Source of the DNA: an uncultured Bradyrhizobium sp. | GTDB lineage: Bacteria > Pseudomonadota > Alphaproteobacteria > Rhizobiales > Xanthobacteraceae | DNA length: 64,000 nt | Direction of reading: 5' to 3' | Assembly: GCF_947648125.1 (NCBI RefSeq) | Contig: NZ_CANSMR010000006.1 | Coordinates: 268,590-332,589, forward strand | Shown: positions 8,463-17,366 of the stretch, piece by piece | How the letters are laid out: each line of letters opens with the position of its first letter | Position numbering within the stretch: the first letter of the stretch is position 1 | The notes under the pieces: generated by a model | What the model saw: the letters and a program-made list of their open reading frames with translations, nothing else | Told to the model about the DNA's origin: nothing | Database searches by the model: none | Made by a program: the position numbers and the translations under genes

Positions 8463-9341
8463 TCATGCATTGAAGCAGCGCTCAAAGAAGTTCACGAATG
8501 CGCGGGCCTTGGCGGTCGCGGCGCGCCCGGTCGGCAGCACGGTCCAGAGATCGAGCGCGGGCAGGCTCCATTCCGGCAGGACCGCACGCACCGTGCCCGA
8601 TTTCAGTTCGGGGCTGAACATCCACTCCGAGGCGATCGCGAGCCCGGCATCGGCGAGCACCGCAGCCCGGACGCCTTCGGCCGCGGTCACCCGCAACCGG
8701 CTCCGCACCGTGACGGCCAGTTCGGTGCTCTCGCGCTGAAAGGACCACACGCTGCCCTCGCGGAGATAAACGACGGCCTGGTGCCGGCTCAGTTCGCTCG
8801 GCGTGGCAGGCGTGCCGGCGCGGTCGAAATACGCCGGCGTACCCAGCACGAGGCGCCTACATCTTGCGACACGGCGTGCGGTCAGCGTCGAATCCGTCAT
8901 CTTGCCCATCCGCAGTGCGACGTCGATACCTTCCTGCACAAGATCGATCTGGCGGTCGTCGAGCACGACCTCGAGCTCCAGCTCCGGATGCTGCGCGAGA
9001 AACTTCGGCAGCATCGGAATGAGATGGATCCGGGCGAAGGTGACGGCGGCGCAGATCCGCAATCGGCCCTTGAGACCCGCTCCGGCGCCGCGCGCCGCGA
9101 TCTCGGCCTCGGCCGCCTCTTCAAGCGCGCGCCTGGCGCGCTCGAGATAGCCGAGCCCCGCTTCGGTCGGGGTGAGCCCATGGGTCGAGCGCGTGAGCAG
9201 CTTGACCCCGAGAAATTCTTCGAGCTGCGCGACCGATTTCGAGACCGCCGGCTGGCCGACCCGGAGCTGTCGCGCCGCTCCGGAGAACGAGCCGGTCTCG
9301 ACCACCCGCACGAATGTCTCCATCGCCGCCAAGCGATCCAT
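8463..9341 (-). CDS. LysR-family transcriptional regulator
   Basis: A 292-residue LysR regulator. The N-terminal winged helix-turn-helix reads METFVRVVETGSFSGAARQL then VGQPAVSKSVAQLEEFLG (about residues 7-45), followed by LLTRSTHGLTPTEAG and a periplasmic-binding-type effector domain from about residue 90. Length is standard. The downstream same-strand neighbour is the peroxiredoxin-like gene. The effector cannot be deduced from sequence. Confidence 0.9.
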   Translation of the reverse strand: MDRLAAMETFVRVVETGSFSGAARQLRVGQPAVSKSVAQLEEFLGVKLLTRSTHGLTPTEAGLGYLERARRALEEAAEAEIAARGAGAGLKGRLRICAAVTFARIHLIPMLPKFLAQHPELELEVVLDDRQIDLVQEGIDVALRMGKMTDSTLTARRVARCRRLVLGTPAYFDRAGTPATPSELSRHQAVVYLREGSVWSFQRESTELAVTVRSRLRVTAAEGVRAAVLADAGLAIASEWMFSPELKSGTVRAVLPEWSLPALDLWTVLPTGRAATAKARAFVNFFERCFNA

Positions 9342-9436
9342 GGCTATTCTCCACAGGAATGAGCGATCATGCCCATCCTGTCACGGTCCGAGGCGATTGG
9401 CCATTTCAGACGCGCGCCGGCAGCGGAGCTGGCAGG

Positions 9437-10363
9437 CTACGACTTGCGATGCCTGGCATTAACCGCGATCGCGGCGGCGGCGGTGCGGTTCTCGACGCCG
9501 AGTTTGGCGTAGATCTGCTCGAGGTGCTTGTCGACGGTGCGTGGGCTTAAGCCCAGGATCTGCGCGATGTCGCGGTTGGTCTTGCCCTTGGAGAGCCAGG
9601 ACAGCACCTCGCCCTCGCGGGTGGTCAGGCCGAGCTCGCTGGAGAACTCGGCCGGCATGTCGCCGCTGGTGTCCTTGGCCAGCCGCAGCAGGAATTCGTT
9701 GGGCCCGAGCTTGCCCATGAATTGCAGCCGAAGCTGCTCGCTGCCGGGGAATGTCGCTACCGTCGCGGTCTTCGCCCCGGCCTTGCCTTTCTGCGCCTGG
9801 TCAAGCCATTGCGGCATCGGCTCGGGCAGCACGAAATTGTCGGCGGCGTCGGCGAGCGTATCCGAGAGGAGTCTCTGCGCCTGTGGCGTTGCCCATAGCA
9901 GCGTGCCCGAGCTGTTGACCGCGAGCAGATAGCGGCCGGAGACGTCGAGCGCGGCGCGGGCACTCTGCGTCATCCGCGCGTTGGCGAGATGGACCCGGAT
10001 GCGCGCCAGCATTTCCTCGATCACGATCGGCTTGGTGACATAGTCGACGCCGCCGGCCTCCAGCCCACGCACGATGTGCTCGGTTTCGGCCAGCCCCGTC
10101 ATGAAGATGATCGGCACGCCGTCGAGCCCGGCGTCGCGCTTCAGCCGCCTGCAGGTCTCGAAGCCGTCCATGCCGGGCATCACGGCATCGAGCAGCACGA
10201 TATCGGGGGTGATCTGGTCGACGATGCGCATCGCGGAGGCGCCGTCGAGCGCGACCATCACGGTCATGCCGGCGCCGTCGAGCGCGTCGGTCAGCAGGCG
10301 CAACGTCTCGGGCGAGTCGTCGACGACAAGGGCAACGTCGCGCTTTCGCTGTTCAATGGTCAT
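9437..10363 (-). CDS. Response regulator, REC plus LuxR-type DNA-binding domain
   Basis: A 308-residue response regulator. The receiver domain (about residues 10-130) has the acidic pair D15/D16, phosphoacceptor D59 (DIVLLDAVMPGMDG) and K111 (YVTKP). A middle segment of about 110 residues may be PAS-like. A LuxR helix-turn-helix (LTTREGEVLSWLSKGKTNRDIAQILGLSPRTVDKHLEQIYAKLG) fills the C-terminus. Its start overlaps the end of the upstream sensor kinase by 11 bases, so the two are a cognate pair. The divergent urtA-fmdB operon is the most likely target. Confidence 0.92.
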   Translation of the reverse strand: MTIEQRKRDVALVVDDSPETLRLLTDALDGAGMTVMVALDGASAMRIVDQITPDIVLLDAVMPGMDGFETCRRLKRDAGLDGVPIIFMTGLAETEHIVRGLEAGGVDYVTKPIVIEEMLARIRVHLANARMTQSARAALDVSGRYLLAVNSSGTLLWATPQAQRLLSDTLADAADNFVLPEPMPQWLDQAQKGKAGAKTATVATFPGSEQLRLQFMGKLGPNEFLLRLAKDTSGDMPAEFSSELGLTTREGEVLSWLSKGKTNRDIAQILGLSPRTVDKHLEQIYAKLGVENRTAAAAIAVNARHRKS

Positions 10364-13300
10364 AGCTGTGCAATGTTTTCAACGTCGCCATATATTGATC
10401 AAGATCGAACCGGTCGATTAGCGTGCGCATCTGGCCGACGAAATCGGCATGTTCGGGACATTCGTTGCCGATCTCGTCGAGCTTGAGCTGGATCGCCCTG
10501 ATATAGCCGAGCTGGCCGAGGCTGATCAGCTCTTCGACATATTTCACCGGTGGGCGCGAACCCGTGTCGGGCTTCCATTGCGGGGGTGGAATCTGCTCGG
10601 CCTCATATTGCCACTCGATCTTGAGCAGCTGGCGGATACTCTCGAGTAGCCGCGGGATGTCGATTGGCTTCATCAAATAGCCGTCGTGGAACGGTTGCGC
10701 CAGCGGCGAGCCATGGGCTTCCAGCGCGCTGGCCGAGATCATCAGGATTCGTGCCTGGTGATGGCCTTCGGAGCGCAAGGTTTCAGCAACCGTCCAGCCG
10801 TCCATGCCCGCCATCGAGATATCGAGCAGGAACATGTCCGGCCGGCAATGCTGCGCGAGGGCAAGGCAGCCCGGCCCGTCCGGTGCGCTGAGCAGGATGA
10901 AGCCGAGCGGCGCCAGGATCTCGCGCAGCAGGTCGCGATGCGTCGGGTCATCGTCGGTGATCAGGATGGTCTTGCGCGGGCCGTGATAGCCGTAAACCGG
11001 AGCGTCGACCGGCGCATCGCGGCGTGGATTGGTGACCTCGGAGAGCAACAGCTTGACGCGGAAGGTGCTGCCCGTGCCGACCGTGCTCAGGACCTTGATG
11101 TCGCCGCCCATCACGCCCGCGAGCAGGCGGCTGATGGTCAGGCCAAGCCCGGTGCCGGTCTGCGGCTGAGTGACGCCGAGCGCGCCGCGCTCGAAGGGCG
11201 CGAAGATCCGCTCGAGATCGTCGGGCTGGATGCCCGGCCCGGTATCGATCACCTCGAACTCGGCGACAGGGCTGCGGTAATGCACGATGAATTGCACCTT
11301 GCCGGTCTGCGTGAACTTGATCGCGTTCGAGAGCAGGTTGATCAGGATCTGCCGCAGCCGCTTCTCGTCGGCATAGACCACGAGGGGCAGCACGGCCGGC
11401 CGCCTGAACACGAAGTCGATGCCCTTGGCCGCGGCCTGCAGGCGGAACATGCCGACCAGCTGCTCAAGGAAGTCGTTTAGCCGCACCTCGTCGCGCGACA
11501 GATAGAGACGGCCGGCCTCGATCTTGGAGATGTCGAGGATGCCGTCGATCAGTCCCGACAAATGGTCCGCGCTCCGACGGACCACGCGCACTTGCCCGCG
11601 TGGCCGCACCTGGAGGCTGTCGTCCTGCTCCAGCAGCTGCGCGTAGCCGGAGATCGCGTTCAGCGGCGAGCGGAGCTCGTGGCTGAGACCGACGACGTAT
11701 CGGCTCTTGGCGAGATTGGCGGCCTCGGCGACTTCCTTGGCACGCTGCAATTCGGCATCGGTGCGCTTGTGGGCGTCAATCTCCTGGATCAGCAGCGTGG
11801 TCTGGCGGCGTGTTTCGTCTTCCGCGGCGCGCCGGCTCTGTTGCGCCAGCACGAACAGCCAGGCGACGACGCCGATGATCAGGGTCAGCGCAAAGAACAC
11901 CTTCCACAGCACGTCGGCCAGCAATTCGTTGGCATGCACGGCCGCGGTGGTCTGCAGGTAGATCAGGCCGAGCACCAGCGCCACGAGGCCGGCCGAGACC
12001 GCGAACACGCCGAGGTAATGGCCGAGCTGCGAGTTGATGCGGGCGTAGATCGGCTGCGGCATCACTTTGCCCAAGGCGTCCGACACTTGCGCGCCGATCC
12101 GCCCATGCGGCTTGCAGAGGTCGTGGCAGCGTGCGTCGAGCGAGCAGCACAATGAGCAGATCGGGCCGGCATAGGCCGGGCAGGCGGCCATGTCCTCGGG
12201 CTCGAACGCATGCTCGCAAATACAGCACTGGATCGATTCAATGTTCTGCCAGCTCCGCTTCGGCTTGCGGGCGATGTAGTACTTGCCGTCGGTCGCCCAG
12301 GCAATCAGGGGAGCCGTGATGAAGGCGACCGCAAGCGCGACGAAGGCGGACAGCGCTTTCGCGGTCGGGCCGAACAGGCCGTAGAACGCGCTGATCGAGA
12401 CCACAGTCGCGATCGTCATCGCGCCGACGCCGACCGGGTTGATGTCGCAGAGATGGGCGCGCTTGAACTCGATGTGCTGCGGCCGCAAGCCGAGCGGCTT
12501 GTTGATGACGAGATCGGCGACCAGCGCACCGACCCAGGCGATCGCGACATTCGAGTAGAGCGCCAGCGTCTGCTCCAGCGCCTTGTAGACGCCGATCTCC
12601 ATCAGCAGCAGCGCGACGACGACATTAAACACCAGCCACACCACGCGGCCGGGATGCGAATGGGTGAGGCGGGAGAAGAAGTTCGACCAGGCGATCGAGC
12701 CGGCATAGGCATTGGTGACGTTGATCTTGACCTGCGACAGGATCACGAAGGTCCCGGTCAGCGCCATTGCGAGATCCGGCTGCGACAGCACGTAGCGGAA
12801 GGCTTCGAGATACATGTTGGCCGGCTCGGCCGCGTGCTCCGCCGAGACGCCGTGGCTGAGCGCGAAGAAGGCCAGGAACGAGCCGGCCAGCAGCTTGAGC
12901 GCGCCGAGCACGATCCAGCCGGGACCGGCAGACAGCAACGCGATCCACCAGGCCTTTCGCGAGGTGCGGCGGTCGCGCGGCAGGAAGCGCAGGAAGTCGA
13001 CCTGCTCGCCGATCTGCGCGACCAGCGCGAACACGACGGAGGCCGCCGTGCCGAACAGCAGGAGATCGAGGTTGCCCGCGGGGTCGCCGTGCTCGCCGGC
13101 GAACTTGCGCCACTCGGTGAACGAATGCGGATTGGCCCAGGCGATCGCCGCGAACGGCATGATGTGGAGGATCACCCACAGCGGCTGGGTCCAGAGCTGG
13201 AAGCGGCTGATCAGCGTGATGCCGTAGACGACGAGCGGAATGATCACGACCGCGCTGATCAGGTAGCCGATCGGCCGCGGGATGCCGAAGCACATGTCCA

Positions 13301-13721
13301 GCGCGCTGGCCAGGATCACGGCCTCGATCGCGAAGAAGATGAAGGTGAAGGAGGCGTAGATCAGCGAGGTGATGGTCGAGCCGATATAGCCGAAGCCGGC
13401 GCCGCGGGTCAGCAGGTCGATGTCGATGCCGCTTTTCGCGGCATGGTAGGCGATCGGCAGTCCGCAGAGGAAGATGATGACGCTGACGACCAGGATCGCG
13501 GCCGAGGCGTTGATCGCGCCGTAGTTCAGCGTGATGGTGCCGCCGATCGCTTCCAGTGCGAGGAAGGAGATCGCGCCGAGCGCGGTGTTGGCGACGCGGG
13601 CGGCGGACCAGCGCCGCGCGCTCTTGGCGGTGAAGCGCAGCGCGTAGTCTTCCAGCGTCTGGTTGGCGACCCATTGATTGTATTGGCGCCTGACGCGGTC
13701 TATCCGCTGCCGCCCTGCCAC
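10353..13721 (-). CDS. NCS1 permease-hybrid histidine kinase fusion sensor
   Basis: A 1122-residue membrane sensor. Residues about 25-480 form a NCS1-type (purine/cytosine/allantoin permease family) transporter with some twelve hydrophobic segments. Residues 499-536 hold a cluster of cysteines (C499, C500, C502, C514, C522, C525, C526, C532, C536, plus H504, H533, H539). Two more membrane segments (about 567-590 and 604-627) and a short coiled stretch follow. The kinase has the H box with H681 (SHELRSPLNAI), N box (N799), DTGPG (826-830) and GTGLGL (856-861). A receiver domain follows with D967 and K1018. The start is GTG at 13721. It is co-transcribed with the LuxR-type regulator and divergent from the urea/amide transporter. 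It probably senses amides, urea or related N compounds, either by binding or transport; that is inferred. Confidence 0.92.
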   Translation of the reverse strand: MAGRQRIDRVRRQYNQWVANQTLEDYALRFTAKSARRWSAARVANTALGAISFLALEAIGGTITLNYGAINASAAILVVSVIIFLCGLPIAYHAAKSGIDIDLLTRGAGFGYIGSTITSLIYASFTFIFFAIEAVILASALDMCFGIPRPIGYLISAVVIIPLVVYGITLISRFQLWTQPLWVILHIMPFAAIAWANPHSFTEWRKFAGEHGDPAGNLDLLLFGTAASVVFALVAQIGEQVDFLRFLPRDRRTSRKAWWIALLSAGPGWIVLGALKLLAGSFLAFFALSHGVSAEHAAEPANMYLEAFRYVLSQPDLAMALTGTFVILSQVKINVTNAYAGSIAWSNFFSRLTHSHPGRVVWLVFNVVVALLLMEIGVYKALEQTLALYSNVAIAWVGALVADLVINKPLGLRPQHIEFKRAHLCDINPVGVGAMTIATVVSISAFYGLFGPTAKALSAFVALAVAFITAPLIAWATDGKYYIARKPKRSWQNIESIQCCICEHAFEPEDMAACPAYAGPICSLCCSLDARCHDLCKPHGRIGAQVSDALGKVMPQPIYARINSQLGHYLGVFAVSAGLVALVLGLIYLQTTAAVHANELLADVLWKVFFALTLIIGVVAWLFVLAQQSRRAAEDETRRQTTLLIQEIDAHKRTDAELQRAKEVAEAANLAKSRYVVGLSHELRSPLNAISGYAQLLEQDDSLQVRPRGQVRVVRRSADHLSGLIDGILDISKIEAGRLYLSRDEVRLNDFLEQLVGMFRLQAAAKGIDFVFRRPAVLPLVVYADEKRLRQILINLLSNAIKFTQTGKVQFIVHYRSPVAEFEVIDTGPGIQPDDLERIFAPFERGALGVTQPQTGTGLGLTISRLLAGVMGGDIKVLSTVGTGSTFRVKLLLSEVTNPRRDAPVDAPVYGYHGPRKTILITDDDPTHRDLLREILAPLGFILLSAPDGPGCLALAQHCRPDMFLLDISMAGMDGWTVAETLRSEGHHQARILMISASALEAHGSPLAQPFHDGYLMKPIDIPRLLESIRQLLKIEWQYEAEQIPPPQWKPDTGSRPPVKYVEELISLGQLGYIRAIQLKLDEIGNECPEHADFVGQMRTLIDRFDLDQYMATLKTLHSYDH

Positions 13722-13796
13722 TCGCTCTTACTCCTGGTCCACGATGCTTCGATCGCGGGCAAATCCCGTACCAAAAACCTACGTCGCTATTTTGCG

Positions 13797-13834
13797 GTGC
13801 AGTATACGCGATCTCACGTATCAGTGCGCTGCAC
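13797..13834. promoter_or_regulatory. Dyads in the sensor/urtA divergent promoter
   Basis: The 168-base gap between the sensor kinase and urtA has GTGCA (13797-13801) paired with TGCAC (13830-13834), and inside them ATACG (13804-13808) with CGTAT (13817-13821). The location suits an operator for the response regulator. I found no convincing -24/-12 sigma-54 element by eye. Confidence 0.3.
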
Positions 13835-13889
13835 AAAAGTGAGCAATCCTCGCCCGATCAATAAGCGTTCTCGAACCAATGGGGTGCTC

Positions 13890-15152
13890 ATGTCAGACGA
13901 AACCAAACCAGGCCTGAAGTCTCCGCTCCGGCGCAAGCTCTTGATGGGAATGGCGGCTTTGCCGGCCGTTTCGATGCTGGGCCGTCCGGCATTTGCCGAC
14001 GTTCCTGCAACCTCCGCGGTCAACACCACGGGTCTTGCAGTCACCGATAGCGAAGTCACGGTCGGCATCCTGCACTCGGTGACCGGCACCATGGCGATCT
14101 CGGAGACCGGATCGGTCGAGGCCGAGAAGCTCGCGATCGAGCAGATCAACGCCGCCGGCGGCGTGCTCGGCCGCAAGATCAAGTTCATCCAGGAAGACGG
14201 TGCGAGCGACTGGCCGACCTTCGCGGAAAAGGCCAAGAAGCTGCTGGTCAATGACAAATGCGCTGCCGTGATGGGCTGCTGGACCTCGGCCTCGCGCAAG
14301 GCGGTGCTGCCGGTGTTCGAGCAGTACAACGGCATGCTGTACTACCCGACCTTCTATGAAGGCCTCGAGCAGTCCAAGAACGTGATCTACACCGGCCAGG
14401 AAGCGACGCAGCAGATCATCGCGGGCCTCGACTGGGTCAACAAGACCAAGGGCGCCAAGAGCTTCTATCTGCTCGGCTCGGACTACATCTGGCCGCGCAC
14501 CTCGAACAAGATCGCGCGCAAGCACATCGAGAACCATCTGCAGGGCTGCAAGGTGGTCGGCGAGGAATACTTCCCGCTCGGCTCGACCCAGTTCAACTCG
14601 GTGATCAACAAGATCAAGCTGACCAAGCCCGACGTGATCTATGCGATCATCGTCGGCGGCTCCAACGTCGCGTTCTACAAGCAGCTCAAGGCGGCCGGCA
14701 TCGACCTGTCGAAGCAGACGCTGCTGACGATCTCGGTCACCGAGGACGAGATCGACGGCATCGGCGGCGAGAACATCGCGGGCGCCTATGCCTGCATGAA
14801 ATACTTCCAGTCGCTCGACAATCCGAACAACAAGGCCTTCGTGCCCGCGTTCAAGAAGATGTGGGGCGAGAAGACCGTGATCGGCGACGTGACGCAGGCC
14901 GCCTATCTCGGCCCGTGGCTGTGGAAGTTGACGGTGGAGAAGGCGGGCTCCTTCGACATCGACAAGATCGCGGCGGCTTCCCCCGGCGTCGAGTTCAAGG
15001 GTGCGCCGGAAGGCTATGTCCGGATCCACGAGAACCATCACCTCTGGTCGAAGACCCGTGTCGGACGCGCCAAGGCCGATGGCCAATATGAGCTGATCTA
15101 CGAGACCGCCGATCTCGTCGAGCCGGATCCGTTCCCCAAGGGCTACCAGTGA
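13890..15152 (+). CDS. urtA: Amide/urea ABC transporter substrate-binding protein (UrtA/FmdD type)
   Basis: A 420-residue periplasmic binding protein of the UrtA/FmdD group. The N-terminus has a twin-arginine-like signal (LRRKLLMGMAALP, cleavage likely after AFA near residue 36). The mature part begins with TVGILHSVTGTMAISE and has the family features CWTSASRKAVLPVFEQYNG and YYPTFYEGLEQSKNVIYTG. The ATG at 13890 is the natural start; the frame is open far upstream only because it runs antisense to the sensor kinase. It heads a complete transporter operon that ends in formamidase, so formamide or other short amides, as well as urea, are likely ligands. Confidence 0.93.
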   Translation: MSDETKPGLKSPLRRKLLMGMAALPAVSMLGRPAFADVPATSAVNTTGLAVTDSEVTVGILHSVTGTMAISETGSVEAEKLAIEQINAAGGVLGRKIKFIQEDGASDWPTFAEKAKKLLVNDKCAAVMGCWTSASRKAVLPVFEQYNGMLYYPTFYEGLEQSKNVIYTGQEATQQIIAGLDWVNKTKGAKSFYLLGSDYIWPRTSNKIARKHIENHLQGCKVVGEEYFPLGSTQFNSVINKIKLTKPDVIYAIIVGGSNVAFYKQLKAAGIDLSKQTLLTISVTEDEIDGIGGENIAGAYACMKYFQSLDNPNNKAFVPAFKKMWGEKTVIGDVTQAAYLGPWLWKLTVEKAGSFDIDKIAAASPGVEFKGAPEGYVRIHENHHLWSKTRVGRAKADGQYELIYETADLVEPDPFPKGYQ

Positions 15153-15189
15153 GTTCTGGCGCGTAAAGCGCAACCTCACTTCAACGCAT

Positions 15190-15219
15190 CGTGGCGTGGA
15201 CGTCATCGTCCACGCCACG
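15190..15219 (+). other. Perfect 13-bp hairpin between urtA and urtB
   Basis: CGTGGCGTGGACG (15190-15202), loop TCAT, then the exact complement at 15207-15219. A GC-rich second dyad (GCGCCG 15226-15231 with CGGCGC 15241-15246) follows. It lies just after the binding-protein gene, where such hairpins often protect the upstream message and lower expression of the permease genes. It has no U-tract. Confidence 0.6.
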
Positions 15220-15273
15220 GAACGAGCGCCGCTTGACCGGCGGCGCGCGCCCCTTGGAATGACGGAGGACCAG

Positions 15274-16200
15274 ATGTTCGGCGACTATTCGATCAGCGAT
15301 CTCGGCGCCATCCTTGCGATGCAGGGATTTGCCGGGCTCATCCTGTTCTCCGTCTATGTGCTGATGGCGCTGGGGCTTGCCGTCATCTTCGGCCAGATGG
15401 GCGTCATCAACATGGCCCATGGCGAGTTCATGATCCTGGGCGCCTACGTCACCTGGATGACGTCGAACGCCGTGCAGCACGTCGCGCCCTGGCTGTTCCC
15501 CGGCTACTTCTTCATCGCGATGATCCTGGCGTTCATCGCCTCCGGCGCGCTCGGCATGCTGGTCGAATGGGCGCTGATACGCCATCTCTACAAGCGTCCG
15601 CTCGATACGCTGCTGGCGACCTGGGGGCTCAGCCTGATCCTGCAGCAGGCCTATCGCTCGATCTTCGGCGCGCGCGAGGTTGGCGTCGAGCTGCCGGACT
15701 GGATGATGGGATCCTGGCAGGCCACCGACTCGATCCAGATCCCGATCAACGGCATGTTCGTGATGGCGCTGACCATGCTGATCACGATCGCGGTCGCCTA
15801 CGTGCTGTTCTGGTCGAGCTGGGGCAAGCAGGTGCGCGCCGTGGTGCAGAACCGCGTGATGGCGGGCGCCGTCGGCATCAATACCGAGAAGGTCGATCGC
15901 TACACCTTTGGTCTGGGTTGCGGCATCGCCGGGATCGCGGGCTCGGCCTTCACCATGATCGGCTCGACCGGGCCGACCGCGGGCCAGCTCTATATCGTCG
16001 ATACCTTCCTGGTCGTCGTGTTCGGCGGCGCAGCCTCGCTGTTCGGTACCATCGCCTCCGCCTTCTCGATCTCGCAGACCCAGTCGACGCTGGAGTTCTT
16101 TCTGTCGGGATCGATGGCGAAGGTGATCACGCTGCTCACGATCGTCGCGATCCTGATGGTGCGTCCGCAGGGGCTCTTCGCGCTCAAGGTCCGCAAATAA
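15274..16200 (+). CDS. urtB: Amide/urea ABC transporter permease (UrtB type)
   Basis: A 308-residue LivH/UrtB-type inner-membrane permease with about eight membrane segments. Family motifs include LMALGLAVIFGQMGVINMAHGEFMILGAY, RPLDTLLATWGLSLILQQ and VVFGGAASLFGTIASAF. The ATG at 15274 was chosen because GGAGG lies eight bases upstream; the in-frame ATGs at 15259 and upstream have no site. It forms the transmembrane channel with UrtC. Confidence 0.92.
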   Translation: MFGDYSISDLGAILAMQGFAGLILFSVYVLMALGLAVIFGQMGVINMAHGEFMILGAYVTWMTSNAVQHVAPWLFPGYFFIAMILAFIASGALGMLVEWALIRHLYKRPLDTLLATWGLSLILQQAYRSIFGAREVGVELPDWMMGSWQATDSIQIPINGMFVMALTMLITIAVAYVLFWSSWGKQVRAVVQNRVMAGAVGINTEKVDRYTFGLGCGIAGIAGSAFTMIGSTGPTAGQLYIVDTFLVVVFGGAASLFGTIASAFSISQTQSTLEFFLSGSMAKVITLLTIVAILMVRPQGLFALKVRK

Positions 16201-16217
16201 GAACAAGCAGGCAGGTC

Positions 16218-17354
16218 ATGGTCATCAACTCGCGCTTCTTCAATCGCTCCGAACTGCTCGGCTTCCTTGCGCTCGCGGTGCTGCTGCTTGTCATCCTGCC
16301 GCTGTCGCTGGATATCTTCCGCCTCAACCTGGTCGCCAAATATCTGACCTACGCCTTCGTCGGCATCGGGCTCGTGCTGTGCTGGGGCTATGGCGGCATC
16401 CTCAGCCTGGGGCAGGGCGTGTTCTTCGGCCTCGGCGGCTACTGCATGGCGATGTACCTCAAGCTCGAGGCATCCTCGGTCGCGAACACCAAGATCCAGT
16501 CGACGCCGGGCATCCCGGACTTCATGGACTGGAATCAGATCACGCAGCTGCCGCTGTTCTGGAAGCCGTTCCATAGTTTTCCGGTCACGGTGCTGGCGAT
16601 CTTGCTGGTTCCCGCCTTCTTCGCGCTGATCATCGGCGCTGCGATGTTCAAGCGCCGGGTCGGCGGCGTGTACTTTGCAATCATCACGCAAGCGATCGCC
16701 GCGATCCTCACCATCCTGATCGTGGGGCAGCAGGGCTACACCGGTGGCATCAACGGCATCACGGATCTGCGCACGCTGCACGGCTGGGACATCCGTACCG
16801 ATCACGCCAAGTTCATTCTGTATTTCGTCGAGGTTGTGCTGCTGTTCGGATGCATCGTTGCCGCGCAATTCATCCGGCTGACAAAACTCGGGCGCATCCT
16901 GGTGGCGATGAGGGAGCAGGAGGATCGCGTGCGCTTCTCCGGTTACAGCGTCGCCAATTTCAAGATCTTCGCGTTCTGTGCCGCGGCGGTGTTCGCTGCG
17001 ATCGGCGGCGCCATGTTCACGCTCGAGGTCGGCTTCATGTCGCCGTCCTTTGTCGGCATCGTGCCGTCGATCGAGATGGTGATCTACACGGCGGTCGGCG
17101 GCCGGATGTCGATCTTCGGCGCGGTCTGGGGCGCGTTGCTGGTCAATTTCGCCAAGACCAGCCTCTCGGAATCCTTCCCGCAGCTCTGGCTGTTCGGCCT
17201 CGGCGCGCTGTTCATCGCGGTTGTGCTGGCCTTCCCGAACGGGCTCTCCGGCATCTGGGCTGATCATATCCAGCCCCGCATCGATCGCCTGTTCGCATCA
17301 CGCAAATCGAAATCGGCGGCCGGCCTGATCGCCGACGGCGCACCGGCCGAGTGA
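16218..17354 (+). CDS. urtC: Amide/urea ABC transporter permease (UrtC type)
   Basis: A 378-residue LivM/UrtC-type permease with about ten hydrophobic segments. It contains the UrtC hallmarks CWGYGGILSLGQGVFFGLGGYCMAMYLKLE, PDFMDWNQITQLPLFWKPF and QQGYTGGINGITDLRTLHGWDI. The last two are typical of urea/amide rather than amino-acid transporters. The ATG at 16218 follows a purine-rich AGGCAGG site. It is separated from urtB by 17 bases and from urtD by 12. Confidence 0.93.
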   Translation: MVINSRFFNRSELLGFLALAVLLLVILPLSLDIFRLNLVAKYLTYAFVGIGLVLCWGYGGILSLGQGVFFGLGGYCMAMYLKLEASSVANTKIQSTPGIPDFMDWNQITQLPLFWKPFHSFPVTVLAILLVPAFFALIIGAAMFKRRVGGVYFAIITQAIAAILTILIVGQQGYTGGINGITDLRTLHGWDIRTDHAKFILYFVEVVLLFGCIVAAQFIRLTKLGRILVAMREQEDRVRFSGYSVANFKIFAFCAAAVFAAIGGAMFTLEVGFMSPSFVGIVPSIEMVIYTAVGGRMSIFGAVWGALLVNFAKTSLSESFPQLWLFGLGALFIAVVLAFPNGLSGIWADHIQPRIDRLFASRKSKSAAGLIADGAPAE

Positions 17355-17366
17355 GGAGGGACCATC

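Noticed and set aside
12210-13889. A long in-frame extension of urtA upstream of its ATG
   Set aside because: The extension runs antisense to the sensor kinase and reads as low-complexity charged sequence. The signal peptide begins at 13890.
13722-13889. A sigma-54 promoter for the urt-fmd operon
   Set aside because: I looked for GG-N10-GC with the usual flanks in the divergent gap and found no convincing match.
15990-17267. A 425-codon minus-strand frame opposite urtB/urtC
   Set aside because: The translation is almost all charged residues, the reverse complement of membrane-protein codons. No domain is seen.
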